From NCBI RefSeq assembly GCF_019511665.1, contig NZ_JAEUAW010000005.1, forward strand, positions 240,351 to 304,350: a stretch of DNA of 64,000 nucleotides. Reading direction: 5' to 3'. The notes under the pieces were generated by a model. That model worked only from the letters and a program-made list of their open reading frames with translations. It had not been told where the DNA came from and searched no databases. Origin of the DNA: Microbacterium jejuense (GTDB lineage: Bacteria; Actinomycetota; Actinomycetes; Actinomycetales; Microbacteriaceae). Below are positions 18,120-26,846 of this stretch, one piece after another (positions within the stretch are counted from its first letter, which is position 1; every line of letters begins with the position of its first letter). Position numbers and translations under genes: made by a program.

Positions 18120-19018
18120 GGGTCGCGCTGCTGGTCAACCCGGCGGCACGGTCCGGGGCTCACACGGGCGCCGCGACACATGCCACCGAGCGTCTGCGCG
18201 CGCACGGCGTGCAGACGTCGATCCTGAGCGGCGGGAGCGCGGCCGAATCATCCGAGCTGCTGCGTGCGGCACTCGAGGTCGGCGTCGACGCTGTGGCGGT
18301 GGCCGGCGGCGACGGCACCGTCAACCTCGCGCTGCAGGAGCTCGCCGGGACCGGCATCCCACTCGGCATCGTCCCCGCGGGCACCGGCAACGACTTCGCG
18401 GCGACGCTCGGGCTGCGCGAACTCGACGTCGTGGCCGCCGCCGACGCGATCGCGGCCGGCGTCACCCGTACGATCGACCTCGCCCGCGTGACGCGCGACG
18501 ACGGCTCGACCCGGTTCTTCGGGTCGGTGCTCGCGAGCGGCTTCGACTCGAAGGTCAACGACCGCGCCAACGCCATGCGGTGGCCGCGCGGCGGGTCGCG
18601 CTACAACATCGCGATCCTGGTGGAGTTCCTGACGCTGGCCGGGATCCCCTACGACATCGCGTACGAGGGCGCCGACGGCACGCGAGGCGAGGTGCACGAC
18701 GACCTCGTGATGGCGACCGTGGGCAACGGGCGGACCTATGGGGGCGGCATCCCGATCGCCCCCGACGCCGACCCCGCCGACGGACTCCTCGATCTCGTGC
18801 TGGTGCGCCCGGCGGGCCGGCTGCGGCTGCTCGGCCTGCTGCCGAAGGTGTACCGCGGCACGCACGCGCGCGTGCCCGAGGTCTCGATCACGCGCGCGCG
18901 GTCGGTGCGGCTCTCATCCCCCGGGGTCACCGCGTACGCCGACGGCGATCCGATCGGCGCGCTGCCGCTCACGGTCGACGTGGCGCCGGGAGCGCTCACC
19001 ATCTTCACGCCGGCCTGA
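18116..19018 (+). CDS. Diacylglycerol-kinase-family lipid kinase (DgkB/YegS type)
   Basis: 300 residues. ALLVNPAARSG at the N-terminus, VAVAGGDGTVNLALQEL (about 60-76) with the nucleotide-binding GGDGT, and PLGIVPAGTGNDFAATLG (about 82-99) define the DAGK catalytic domain. The C-terminal beta domain carries VGNGRTYGGG and DGLLDLVLV. It phosphorylates diacylglycerol or a related lipid at the membrane; the mycobacterial neighbour Rv2252 has this activity and is linked to PIM synthesis. GTG start overlaps the AGPS-like stop by four bases, indicating translational coupling and a shared lipid pathway. Confidence 0.9.
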   Translation: MRVALLVNPAARSGAHTGAATHATERLRAHGVQTSILSGGSAAESSELLRAALEVGVDAVAVAGGDGTVNLALQELAGTGIPLGIVPAGTGNDFAATLGLRELDVVAAADAIAAGVTRTIDLARVTRDDGSTRFFGSVLASGFDSKVNDRANAMRWPRGGSRYNIAILVEFLTLAGIPYDIAYEGADGTRGEVHDDLVMATVGNGRTYGGGIPIAPDADPADGLLDLVLVRPAGRLRLLGLLPKVYRGTHARVPEVSITRARSVRLSSPGVTAYADGDPIGALPLTVDVAPGALTIFTPA

Positions 19019-19135
19019 CCCGCCAGGGGAGGTCCGTCCGCAAACATGGGGAGCCGCTCCCGATGTCAGGCTGCGGCGCGGTCTCGACGATGGAGACATC
19101 CCGGAAAGCCCGGGTGCCTCACAGATCGGAAGACC

Positions 19136-19438
19136 ATGAACACCTTCATCATCGAACGCAACGTCCCCGGCGCCTCGCAGCTGAGCCACGACGACCTCGT
19201 CGAGATCGCCCGGACCTCCAACCGGGCCGTCGAGTCGCTCGGGGTCTCGTACGAGTGGGTGACGACCTACGTCGCCGGCGACAAGCTCTACTGCATCCAC
19301 CGCACCGACGACCCCGAGACCGTGCGCGAGCACGCGCGCCGGGGCGGCTTCCCGGCGGACGTCGTGTCGGAGGTCGTGGCCGAGTTCGGCCCGCGCACCG
19401 CGGACGAGGGGATGCCGTCCGCCGAGGTGGCGGCATGA
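19136..19438 (+). CDS. DUF4242-domain (SCO4226-type) small protein
   Basis: 100 residues. MNTFIIERNVPGASQLSHDDL, then YEWVTTYVAGDKLYCIHRTDDPETVREHARRGGFP, is the ferredoxin-like DUF4242 fold; the Streptomyces member SCO4226 binds nickel. Function otherwise unknown. Start at 19136 follows GGAAGACC, and upstream in-frame codons are not conserved-looking. The stop overlaps the next ATG (ATGA), so it is co-translated with the following small gene. Confidence 0.8.
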   Translation: MNTFIIERNVPGASQLSHDDLVEIARTSNRAVESLGVSYEWVTTYVAGDKLYCIHRTDDPETVREHARRGGFPADVVSEVVAEFGPRTADEGMPSAEVAA

Positions 19439-19680
19439 CCACCGTGTACGCCACTCCGGCGGCGATGGCCGAGCAGGGCGCCGCGCTGCGCGCCCTGCTC
19501 GGCGGGATCCGCCGCGGGATGCTGCAGCTCGCGGCGACGGCGCGGGCGGTCGCCCGCCCCCGCCGTCCCGCCGTCGACCACGCCGAGATGGCCCGACGAC
19601 GTGCGGTCGCGCACGCCCTCGAGGCGATGCGCGCCGGCGCCTACGCCGACGTCGCCCTCGGCGGTCCCGCCCCGCGGTGA
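19435..19680 (+). CDS. Small Ala/Arg-rich hypothetical protein coupled to the DUF4242 gene
   Basis: 81 residues, basic, Ala-rich and helical, without signal peptide, membrane segment or Cys. The four-base overlap with the DUF4242 gene is the main evidence that it is real. No family recognised; poor conservation is likely. Confidence 0.55.
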   Translation: MTTVYATPAAMAEQGAALRALLGGIRRGMLQLAATARAVARPRRPAVDHAEMARRRAVAHALEAMRAGAYADVALGGPAPR

Positions 19681-19758
19681 CGCCGGACGGTGGACGCGCT
19701 CCGACTCGGACAGCCCCCTGACGCCACCGGCGACCGCCCACCGGGCGCCGCCGGAGCC

Positions 19759-19764
19759 TACGAT
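19759..19764 (+). promoter_or_regulatory. Leaderless -10 box (TACGAT) of the LuxR/LAL gene
   Basis: TACGAT, then six bases, then ATG at 19771; decides the start over in-frame codons upstream. Confidence 0.6.
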
Positions 19765-19770
19765 GGCGCC

Positions 19771-22350
19771 ATGGGGCTGTTCGAGCGCGCGCCGCAGCTC
19801 GACGCGCTGGCTGAGGCGATCGCGCGCGGCACGACGACCGGCGGATCGGCGTCCGGGTCGGTGGTCACGATCACGGGCGATGCCGGCGCGGGCAAGACGA
19901 GCCTCATCACCGCGGCGATCGCCGCGGTGCCGGACGGCGTGCGGGTGCTGCGAGCCGCGTGCGACCCGCTGTCGACGCCGCGCCCCCTGGGTCCCGTGCG
20001 CGACGTGCAGGCGGACCTCGGCGAGCCGGCCGAGGCCGACACGCTGCTGGGCGCGGAGGCCCGGTTCGCGGCGCAGGTGTCGACGGCGCCGACGGTGCTC
20101 GTGATCGACGACGCGCAGTGGATCGACGCGGCTTCGGTCGAAGTGCTGCGGTTCCTCGTGCGCCGCATCGAGGCGCTTCCCGTCGTGCTGGTGCTCGCGC
20201 ATCGCGACGTGCCGCTCGGGCATGCCCTCCTGGCCCTGCTCGGAGACGTCGCGCGCATGGATTCCGCGACGCGCGTCGCCGCTCCCCCGCTGTCGGTCGA
20301 TGCCGTGCGCGAGCTCCTCGGCGACCGCGGCTCAGACGCCGAACACGTGCGCGCCCTCACCGGGGGCAACCCGTTCTTCGTCGCGGAGATCGCCCGCAAC
20401 CCCGGTGAGCAGCTGCCGCCGACCGTCCGCGACGCCGTGATCGCGAGCACCACCGGCCTCGACGCCGTCGAGCGCGAGGCGCTGCAGCTCATCGCCACCG
20501 CTCCGGACGCGTTCGACGACCGCCTGCTGCCGTTCGCCGGGCCGGGCGCCCCCGGTGGCGGTATCGATGTGCCGACGCTGCGGCGCCTCGAAGCCACCGG
20601 ACTGCTCGTGCGCACGCCGCACGGCATCGCGTTCCGGCACGAGCTCGCGCGCCTCGCCGTGGTCGCGAGCACCGAGCCGGGCGTCGAGGCGCTGCTGCAC
20701 CGCCGCGTGCTCGACGCGTGGGAGCGGGTCGGAGGAGCCGACGACGCCGTGCTGACGCATCACGCCGCCGCAGCGGGCGATGCCGAGCGGACCCTCCGGT
20801 ATGCGGTGCGCGCCGCGGACGACGCCACCCGCACGGGTTCCCACACCGAGGCCGTGGCGTTCCTCACGCTCGCCCTGGAACGGCTGGACGGCGACACCGC
20901 CGACCGCGCGCGCCTGCTCGAGCGGCTCAGCACCGAGCAGTACATGGTGAGCCGGCTGCCGGCGTCCCTGGCGTCCATCGACGCGGCGCTGCGGATCCGC
21001 GAACGCCTCGGCGATCACGACGGACTCAGCACGGCCCACGACCGCCGTGCCGTCGTCGAGTACTACTCGGCTCGCCGTCGCGAGGCCGAGCATCACGCGG
21101 ACGCCGCGGCCGACGAGCAGGCAGGTGCCGCCGCCCGCGCGTCGGCACAGGCGACGCGCGCCTACCTCGCCTACCGCCGTCACGACCTCGCCACCGCCCG
21201 CCGCATCGTCGACGCGCAGCGCGATTCCTCCCCCGTGGATGCCGTCGCCCTGCGCCTGTCGATCACGGAGGCCGCGGCATCCCTCGTCGACGGCGACACG
21301 ACAGCGCGCGCCCTGCTGCGGCAGCACGCGTCGGCGGCTCTCGACCGCTCGCTCGACGAGATCGGCACGACCGCGTACTCGAACCTGTCGGCGCTCGACA
21401 TCGAGCACCGCAGGCTGAGCGATGCCGAGGCGGTGCTGGCCGAGTCGATTCCGCTCACCGTCGACCGCGACATCCCGGTGTGCCATCAGTGGCAGACCGG
21501 CATGCGGGCGCGGCTGCACCTGCTGCGGGGTCGGTGGGCGGCCTCCGCCGAGGACGCCGCGTCGGTGCTCGACAGCGGCTGGGCTCCGCTCGCGGCCGTC
21601 TGGCCGCATATCGTGTCTGCACTGCTGGGGCTGCGGCGCGGCGACGATCCGCGCCTCGTCGACACGCACGTGGCAGCCGCCGCCGAGCTCGCCGAGCGGC
21701 TCGACGAGTCACTCGTGACGCTCGCCGTGCTGAGCCTCCGGGCCGAGCGGTCGTGGGTGACCGGCGACCTGGATCCGACCCTGGCCGCCGCGGGCGACGC
21801 GCTCGATGCGGCCGCCGCGATCCCCGGGACGCAGTGGGCGCGCGGCGACCTGCTCGTGTGGCTCTCGCGGCTCGGCCTTGCGGATGCGGCGACGCACGAC
21901 ACCCTGCCCGAGCCGTACCGGTTCGAGCTGGCAGGCTGGCACGCCGATGCGGCGCAGGCGTGGCGCGATCTCGGGGCGCCCTTCGACGCCGCCATGGCGG
22001 CCGTGCACTCGACGGATGCCGCCACCGCGGCGGCGGGACTCTCGAGCCTCGACGCGCTCGACGTGGCGGCGTCGGCCGCCCGGGCGCGACGGATGCTCAC
22101 CGAGCGAGGCATCCGCTCACTCCCCGCAAGACCCCGCACCGCGACGCTCGCCAACCCGTCTGGACTGACGAACCGGCAGCTCGACGTCGCCCGGCTCGTG
22201 GCGCGCGGGCTCACGAACGCCGAGCTCGCACAGCAGCTCTACATCTCGCCGAAGACGGCCGACCACCATGTGTCGGCGGTCCTGAGCAAGCTCGGCCTGT
22301 CGAGCCGCCGCGACATCGTGCGCGACGCCGTCAGCCTCGGGTTGGAGTGA
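19771..22350 (+). CDS. LAL-type LuxR transcriptional regulator with AAA ATPase domain
   Basis: 859 residues. N-terminal STAND/AAA ATPase: Walker A GDAGAGKTS (about 36-44) and Walker B VLVIDDAQWID (about 110-120). The Ala-rich middle (about 330-780) looks like tetratricopeptide-type helical repeats that sense a ligand or partner. The C-terminal LuxR helix-turn-helix (about 795-855: LTNRQLDVARLVARGLTNAE, then YISPKTADHHVSAVLSKLG) binds DNA. LAL regulators are usually activators; the target is not evident. Possible targets are the DUF4242 pair just upstream. Convergent with rsrA, nine bases between stops. Confidence 0.9.
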   Translation: MGLFERAPQLDALAEAIARGTTTGGSASGSVVTITGDAGAGKTSLITAAIAAVPDGVRVLRAACDPLSTPRPLGPVRDVQADLGEPAEADTLLGAEARFAAQVSTAPTVLVIDDAQWIDAASVEVLRFLVRRIEALPVVLVLAHRDVPLGHALLALLGDVARMDSATRVAAPPLSVDAVRELLGDRGSDAEHVRALTGGNPFFVAEIARNPGEQLPPTVRDAVIASTTGLDAVEREALQLIATAPDAFDDRLLPFAGPGAPGGGIDVPTLRRLEATGLLVRTPHGIAFRHELARLAVVASTEPGVEALLHRRVLDAWERVGGADDAVLTHHAAAAGDAERTLRYAVRAADDATRTGSHTEAVAFLTLALERLDGDTADRARLLERLSTEQYMVSRLPASLASIDAALRIRERLGDHDGLSTAHDRRAVVEYYSARRREAEHHADAAADEQAGAAARASAQATRAYLAYRRHDLATARRIVDAQRDSSPVDAVALRLSITEAAASLVDGDTTARALLRQHASAALDRSLDEIGTTAYSNLSALDIEHRRLSDAEAVLAESIPLTVDRDIPVCHQWQTGMRARLHLLRGRWAASAEDAASVLDSGWAPLAAVWPHIVSALLGLRRGDDPRLVDTHVAAAAELAERLDESLVTLAVLSLRAERSWVTGDLDPTLAAAGDALDAAAAIPGTQWARGDLLVWLSRLGLADAATHDTLPEPYRFELAGWHADAAQAWRDLGAPFDAAMAAVHSTDAATAAAGLSSLDALDVAASAARARRMLTERGIRSLPARPRTATLANPSGLTNRQLDVARLVARGLTNAELAQQLYISPKTADHHVSAVLSKLGLSSRRDIVRDAVSLGLE

Positions 22351-22359
22351 GGCAGCTGA

Positions 22360-22605
22360 TCAGCTCGTGACGGTCTGCGCGGCGCGCAGCTTCGCCAGCA
22401 CCTGATCGCGCAGTTCTTCGGGCGCGCTCTCCTTGCAGGCCCGGGCGAGCACCTCGGTCAGGGTGCGCGCCACGAGCGCCTCGTCACGGCATCCCTCGCA
22501 GTGCTCCAGGTGCTCGGCGATGTCGGTCTGGGAGGTCTTGCAGACCTCGTGGCGCAGGTACTCCTCCAGGTCGCGCCGCGCCTTCTCACAGCCGCAGTCG
22601 GTCAT
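22360..22605 (-). CDS. rsrA: Zinc-binding anti-sigma factor RsrA (RshA type)
   Basis: 81-residue redox switch. The ZAS motif H32-x3-C36-x2-C39 with an N-terminal Cys pair (C4, C6) and C22 matches RsrA/RshA. Reduced and zinc-bound, it holds SigR; disulfide stress releases zinc and the sigma factor. Mycothiol-system anti-sigma factors of this size are standard in actinobacteria. ATG at 22605 overlaps the sigR stop (ATGA), ensuring stoichiometric translation. Confidence 0.95.
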   Translation of the reverse strand: MTDCGCEKARRDLEEYLRHEVCKTSQTDIAEHLEHCEGCRDEALVARTLTEVLARACKESAPEELRDQVLAKLRAAQTVTS

Positions 22606-23222
22606 TTCTTGCTCCTCGTGGCGGCAGTCGTCTCGATGCCGCGCTCCTTTGCGTAATCGGCCAGCAGTTCACGAAGCATTCGCCTGCCACGGTGCAGACG
22701 GCTCATGACCGTGCCGATGGGGGTCTTCATGATGTCGGCGATCTCCTGATAGGCGAAGCCCTCGACGTCCGCCAGGTACACCGCCAGCCGGAAGTCCTCG
22801 GGGATCGACTGCAGCGCATCCTTCACGACGGACGCCGGCATGTGGTCGATCGCCTCGGCCTCGGCCGAGCGGGTGCTGCTCGCGGTGGTCGACTCCGCGC
22901 CGCCCAGCTGCCAGTCCTCGAGGTCGTCGATCGTGCCCTGATACGGCTCGCGCTGCTTCTTGCGGTACGTGTTGATGTACGTGTTCGTGAGGATCCGGTA
23001 CAGCCACGCCTTGAGGTTCGTGCCCTGCGTGAAGGTCTTCCATGACGCGAACGCCTTCACGAAGGTCTCTTGCACGAGGTCGGCCGCGTCGGCGGGGTTG
23101 CGGGTCATGCGCATGGCCGCCGCGTACAGCTGGTCCATGAAGGGCAGTGCCTGCTCTTCGAACTGCGTACGCGGATCCTGTGCCGCTTCGGCGGCGGGGA
23201 CCTGGTCGATCGAGTCGCTCAT
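22602..23222 (-). CDS. sigR: Thiol-stress ECF sigma factor SigR (SigH of mycobacteria)
   Basis: 206 residues from ATG 23222. Region 2 ([31 protein letters not shown], then [22 protein letters not shown]) and region 4 ([44 protein letters not shown]) match M. tuberculosis SigH closely by eye. It directs thioredoxin, mycothiol and protease genes under disulfide stress. This start matches the SigH N-terminus but has no Shine-Dalgarno; the frame stays open to an ATG at 23330 with GGAG four bases upstream, giving a 242-residue isoform. A SigR-type promoter (23385-23412) lies upstream. Confidence 0.95.
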   Translation of the reverse strand: MSDSIDQVPAAEAAQDPRTQFEEQALPFMDQLYAAAMRMTRNPADAADLVQETFVKAFASWKTFTQGTNLKAWLYRILTNTYINTYRKKQREPYQGTIDDLEDWQLGGAESTTASSTRSAEAEAIDHMPASVVKDALQSIPEDFRLAVYLADVEGFAYQEIADIMKTPIGTVMSRLHRGRRMLRELLADYAKERGIETTAATRSKK

Positions 23223-23330
23223 CACGCGCCAGTCTACGGCGGCTGCTTCCAGCCCACCGAGGGCGCGATGCCCCGTATCGAGGCTCAGCGACGGCGCATC
23301 GGTCTCGACGCGATCAAGTGTGGCGAACAT
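23223..23330 (-). other. Candidate N-terminal extension of SigR (long isoform)
   Basis: 36 in-frame codons ([20 protein letters not shown]...) preceding the usual SigR start. ATG 23330 has GGAG at four bases; the downstream ATG lacks a ribosome-binding site. In Streptomyces coelicolor an N-terminally extended, unstable SigR isoform is made from the stress-induced promoter. The arrangement here fits but is inferred. Confidence 0.5.
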
Positions 23331-23376
23331 CCGTCTCCGCTCGTGGGTGTCTCCCGGGCCTGTCGCACCGGTTCAG

Positions 23377-23382
23377 TAGGGT
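23377..23382 (+). promoter_or_regulatory. -10 box (TAGGGT) of aroA
   Basis: TAGGGT, eight bases before ATG 23391: a near-leaderless start. It overlaps the predicted initiation point of the opposing sigR promoter. Confidence 0.45.
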
Positions 23383-23384
23383 AG

Positions 23385-23412
23385 AACCCGATGACAGCCG
23401 ACGGGTATTCCC
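23385..23412 (-). promoter_or_regulatory. SigR/SigH-type autoregulatory promoter of sigR-rsrA
   Basis: Minus strand GGGAATA (23412-23406), 18 bases, GTT (23387-23385). This fits the known SigR/SigH consensus GGGAAY with GTT 17-19 bases downstream. The -35 element lies inside the first codons of aroA, so the two transcription units overlap head to head. Confidence 0.7.
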
Positions 23413-24770
23413 CCACTTCCGCGCCGATTGCGCGCGGCCACTGGCACGCGCCGGTCGCCGCGGGTGCTCTGCGCGCCACCGTGACCGTGCCGGGCTCCAA
23501 GTCGCTGACCAATCGCGAGCTGATCCTCGCGGCGCTGGCCGACGGCCCGAGCCGCCTCATCGCTCCTCTGCACTCCGACGACTCCGCCCGCATGATCGAT
23601 GCGCTGCGAGCCCTCGGGGTCGGCATCGAGCTCGTGCCGGGCAGCGGACTCTACGGCGACGACGTGGAGGTCACGCCGGTCTGGCCCCTCGGCGGCGACA
23701 CGGTCGTCGACTGCGGACAGGCGGGCACCGTCATGCGCTTCGTCGCCGCCCTCGGCGGTTTCGCCCACGGCGACGTCACCCTCACGGCGCACGAGAGCGC
23801 ACTGCATCGCCCGATGGGTGCCATGATCACTGCCCTGCGCGACGTCGGGGTCGACATCGACGACGGCGCGCGGTGGGCGCTCCCCTTCATCGTGCGCGGC
23901 CACGGTCACGTCCGCGGTGGCGAGGTCACGATCGACGCCAGCGCCTCGAGCCAGTTCGTCTCGGGCCTGCTGCTGGCCGCCCCGCGCTTCGACGTCGGGC
24001 TGCACCTCGTGCACGCCGGCGAGCGACTGCCCAGCATCCCCCACATCGACATGACCGTGGAGTCCCTCGCGCACCGCGGCGTGCACGTCGAGCGTCCCGC
24101 CGTGGGCGAGTGGATCGTGCCGGCGAGCGCGATCCGCGGCAAGGACGTCGCCATCGAGCCCGACCTCTCCAACGCCGCACCGTTCCTCGCCGCGGCCATG
24201 GTGGCGGGCGGCTCCGTGTCGGTCACCGGCTGGCCCGCGCACTCGACGCAGCCCGGCGCGATGCTCACCGACATCCTGTCGCTGATGGGCGCACGCGTCG
24301 TGCGCCGCGGCGGCGCGCTCACGGTCACCGCAGGCGCCGGCATCCAGGGCGTCGATCTGGATCTGTCGGCAGCCGGCGAGCTGGCCCCGACGATCTTCGC
24401 GCTGGCCGCGTTCGCGGACTCCCCGTCGACCCTGCACGGCATCGGCCACATCCGCGGACACGAGACCGACCGCATCGCGGCGCTGGTCGCCGAGCTGCGC
24501 GGACTCGGCGGCGAGGCGCACGAGCTGCCCGACGGCATCCGCATCGTCCCCCAGCCGCTGCACGGCGGGGTGTGGCACGCCTACCACGACCACCGAATGG
24601 CGACGACGGGTGCGCTCATCGGACTGGCTGTGCCGGGCATCGAGGTCGACGACATCGGCACGACCGCCAAGACCATGCCCGAATTCCCGCAGATCTGGCA
24701 GCGCATGCTCGACGGCGACGACGATGACGCCGACGGCGGGCTCTCCGACGAGGCGATGCGCGCCTCGTGA
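23391..24770 (+). CDS. aroA: 3-phosphoshikimate 1-carboxyvinyltransferase (EPSP synthase)
   Basis: 459-residue two-domain inside-out alpha/beta barrel. VTVPGSKSLTNRELILAALA (about 28-47) binds shikimate-3-phosphate and PEP; CGQAGTVMRF (about 107-116), LHRPMGAM, LSNAAPFLAAAM (about 258-269) and the C-terminal DHRMATTGAL complete the site. It transfers enolpyruvate from PEP in aromatic amino acid synthesis (cytosol). An acidic Asp-rich tail follows the core. aroA next to sigR and rsgA is the order in M. tuberculosis. Confidence 0.96.
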   Translation: MTADGYSPTSAPIARGHWHAPVAAGALRATVTVPGSKSLTNRELILAALADGPSRLIAPLHSDDSARMIDALRALGVGIELVPGSGLYGDDVEVTPVWPLGGDTVVDCGQAGTVMRFVAALGGFAHGDVTLTAHESALHRPMGAMITALRDVGVDIDDGARWALPFIVRGHGHVRGGEVTIDASASSQFVSGLLLAAPRFDVGLHLVHAGERLPSIPHIDMTVESLAHRGVHVERPAVGEWIVPASAIRGKDVAIEPDLSNAAPFLAAAMVAGGSVSVTGWPAHSTQPGAMLTDILSLMGARVVRRGGALTVTAGAGIQGVDLDLSAAGELAPTIFALAAFADSPSTLHGIGHIRGHETDRIAALVAELRGLGGEAHELPDGIRIVPQPLHGGVWHAYHDHRMATTGALIGLAVPGIEVDDIGTTAKTMPEFPQIWQRMLDGDDDDADGGLSDEAMRAS

Positions 24771-24829
24771 CGCGGAATCCGACAGCATCGTGAAGCGATC
24801 CGGGACGACGCAGTGAACGAGACGGCGCC

Positions 24830-25891
24830 ATGAGCTGGCTGAACGATCTCGACGACGAGGACGAGCCCGAGTACGACGAGGCGGACGTCCGCGTGCGCCC
24901 CAATCCGAAGGCCAACCGCCCCCGCACGAAGCGGCGTCCCGCCCACAGCGACGCCGAGATCGCCCGTGTGCTCGGCGTCGACCGCGGCCGCTACACCGTC
25001 CTCGTCGGCGAGGACCTCCCGGACGAGCACACGGTACTGGCCACGCGCGCCCGCGAGCTGCGCAAGTCCCCCATCGTGACCGGCGACCGCGCCCGCGTCG
25101 TGGGCGACACCTCCGGCGACGAGGGCACGCTGGCACGCATCGTCGGCATCGAGGAGCGCACCTCGCTCCTGCGCCGCAGTGCCGACGACACCGACCAGGT
25201 CGAGCGCGTCATCGTCGCCAACGCCGACCAGATGCTCGTCGTCGTGGCCGCCGCCGACCCTGAGCCCCGGCCGCGGCTCGTCGACCGGTACCTGGTCGCG
25301 GCCCTGGACGCCGGCATCCGTCCCCTCCTCGTCGTCACGAAGACCGACCTCGCCGACCCGGCCGGATTCCTCGCGCACTTCGAAGGCCTCGACCTCGAGG
25401 TGTTCACGAGCGGCCGCGAAGAGATGCCGCTGCAGCGCATCGGCGCGGCCCTCGTGGGGCATTCCACCGTGTTCGTCGGGCACTCCGGCGTGGGCAAGTC
25501 GACGCTCGTCAACGCCCTCGTGCCCGATGCGCGGCGCGCGACGGGTCACGTCAACGAGGTGACCGGCCGTGGCCGCCACACCTCGAGCTCGACGGTGTCG
25601 CTGCGCTACCGCGGCGAAGGCGGCAACGGCTGGGTGATCGACACGCCCGGCGTCCGCTCGTTCGGGCTCGGGCACGTCGATCCGGCCAACATCCTGCGCG
25701 CCTTCACGGACCTCGCCGAGATCGCCGAGGACTGCCCGCGCGGATGCACCCACCTGCCCGACGCACCGGACTGCGCGATCGTCGAGGCGGTCGCCGAGGG
25801 GCGGCTCGGCCCCGGCGGCGCCGCGCGGCTGGACTCGCTGCAGCGGCTGCTCGAGACGTTCGCGAAGAAGGCGCAGGACCCGGGAGCCTAG
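24830..25891 (+). CDS. rsgA: Ribosome small subunit-dependent GTPase A
   Basis: 353 residues. An acidic/basic N-terminal extension precedes the OB fold (about 45-110), a circularly permuted GTPase (G4 VVTKTDL about 166, G1 GHSGVGKSTLVNAL about 219, G3 DTPGVRSFGL about 272) and a C-terminal zinc knuckle (CPRGCTHLPDAPDC, about 303-316). It is a late-stage 30S maturation factor that checks the decoding centre. 59 bp downstream of aroA and probably in the same transcript. Confidence 0.95.
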   Translation: MSWLNDLDDEDEPEYDEADVRVRPNPKANRPRTKRRPAHSDAEIARVLGVDRGRYTVLVGEDLPDEHTVLATRARELRKSPIVTGDRARVVGDTSGDEGTLARIVGIEERTSLLRRSADDTDQVERVIVANADQMLVVVAAADPEPRPRLVDRYLVAALDAGIRPLLVVTKTDLADPAGFLAHFEGLDLEVFTSGREEMPLQRIGAALVGHSTVFVGHSGVGKSTLVNALVPDARRATGHVNEVTGRGRHTSSSTVSLRYRGEGGNGWVIDTPGVRSFGLGHVDPANILRAFTDLAEIAEDCPRGCTHLPDAPDCAIVEAVAEGRLGPGGAARLDSLQRLLETFAKKAQDPGA

Positions 25892-25909
25892 TGCCCTCGG
25901 TGCTCGGAA

Positions 25910-25915
25910 TAGGCT
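25910..25915 (+). promoter_or_regulatory. Leaderless -10 box (TAGGCT) of bcp
   Basis: TAGGCT, six bases before GTG 25922, so bcp can be transcribed independently of rsgA. Confidence 0.6.
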
Positions 25916-25921
25916 GAGTCG

Positions 25922-26392
25922 GTGACCACGCAGCGCCTCGAACCCGGCTCCCTCGCCCCCTCCTTCACGCTCCCCGACCAGGACGAGCGTCCGGTGACGC
26001 TGAAAGACCTGCGCGGCGGACCGGTCATCCTCTTCTTCTACCCCGCCGCCATGACCCCCGGGTGCACCAAGGAGGCGTGCGACTTCCGCGACAGCCTCGC
26101 GCCGCTGCAGGCCGCGGGCTACACCGTGCTGGGCATCTCGCCCGACGATCCCGAGAAGCTGCGCCGCTTCCGCGAGCGTGACGGCCTCACGTACGACCTG
26201 CTGAGCGATCCTGACCACAAGGTGCTCGAGAAGTACGCCGCGTGGGGCGAGAAGATGAACTACGGCAAGACGTTCCTCGGCGTCATCCGCTCGACGATCG
26301 TGATCGACGCGAAGGGCCGCGTCACGCACGCGCTCTACAACGTGCGTGCGACCGGGCACGTCGCCCGCGTGCGGACACTGCTCGGCGTGTGA
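25922..26392 (+). CDS. bcp: Thioredoxin-dependent thiol peroxidase (peroxiredoxin Q)
   Basis: 156-residue cytosolic peroxiredoxin. MTPGCTKEACDFRD places the peroxidatic Cys48 and a resolving Cys53 five residues on: the atypical 2-Cys PrxQ layout. It reduces H2O2 and organic peroxides using thioredoxin. Proximity to sigR suggests a thiol-stress role, though I see no SigR promoter directly upstream; the visible promoter is vegetative and leaderless. Confidence 0.93.
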   Translation: MTTQRLEPGSLAPSFTLPDQDERPVTLKDLRGGPVILFFYPAAMTPGCTKEACDFRDSLAPLQAAGYTVLGISPDDPEKLRRFRERDGLTYDLLSDPDHKVLEKYAAWGEKMNYGKTFLGVIRSTIVIDAKGRVTHALYNVRATGHVARVRTLLGV

Positions 26393-26412
26393 CGCCGCGA
26401 GCGGCGCCGGTG

Positions 26413-26817
26413 TCAGCGCGCGCTGCCCTCGGCGTCGTGACGTGACGCCCGCCCGGCGTCGCGCACCGCGAGGATCAGCAGCACGAACGTCACGAGGGCC
26501 GGGACGGCGAGCGCGAGTGCGATGCCCGGCGCGGCGAACGCCCCGGTCACCGCGCCCAGGGCGACGGCGAGGATCAGCAGCTGCGTGACGATGCCGCCGG
26601 AGCGGCCCCACGACTGACCCCTCCACGTGGCGACGGCGAACGCGATGACCGCCGCGGCGCCGACGAGGCTCAGCACGATGAGCGCTATGGCACTCGCGAG
26701 GGAGTCCGTGTCGCCCCGCAGGATCTCGACGATCTGCCAGACCACCAGCGCGGCGATGCCCACTCCTTCGAGGCCGACCAGCACTGCGGCGACCCTTCCG
26801 GACACGTTTGTCCGCAT
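26413..26817 (-). CDS. Small four-helix membrane protein, unknown function
   Basis: 134 residues with four hydrophobic segments (about 8-28, 42-63, 74-98, 100-118) and a charged C-terminus, giving an inside-inside topology. There are no charged residues in the helices and no recognisable motif. Similar small membrane proteins are common in Microbacteriaceae. Convergent with bcp (20 bp) and divergent from whiB1. Confidence 0.7.
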   Translation of the reverse strand: MRTNVSGRVAAVLVGLEGVGIAALVVWQIVEILRGDTDSLASAIALIVLSLVGAAAVIAFAVATWRGQSWGRSGGIVTQLLILAVALGAVTGAFAAPGIALALAVPALVTFVLLILAVRDAGRASRHDAEGSAR

Positions 26818-26846
26818 TCTCCGTCGACTCCCTCTTCATCCGGCGA

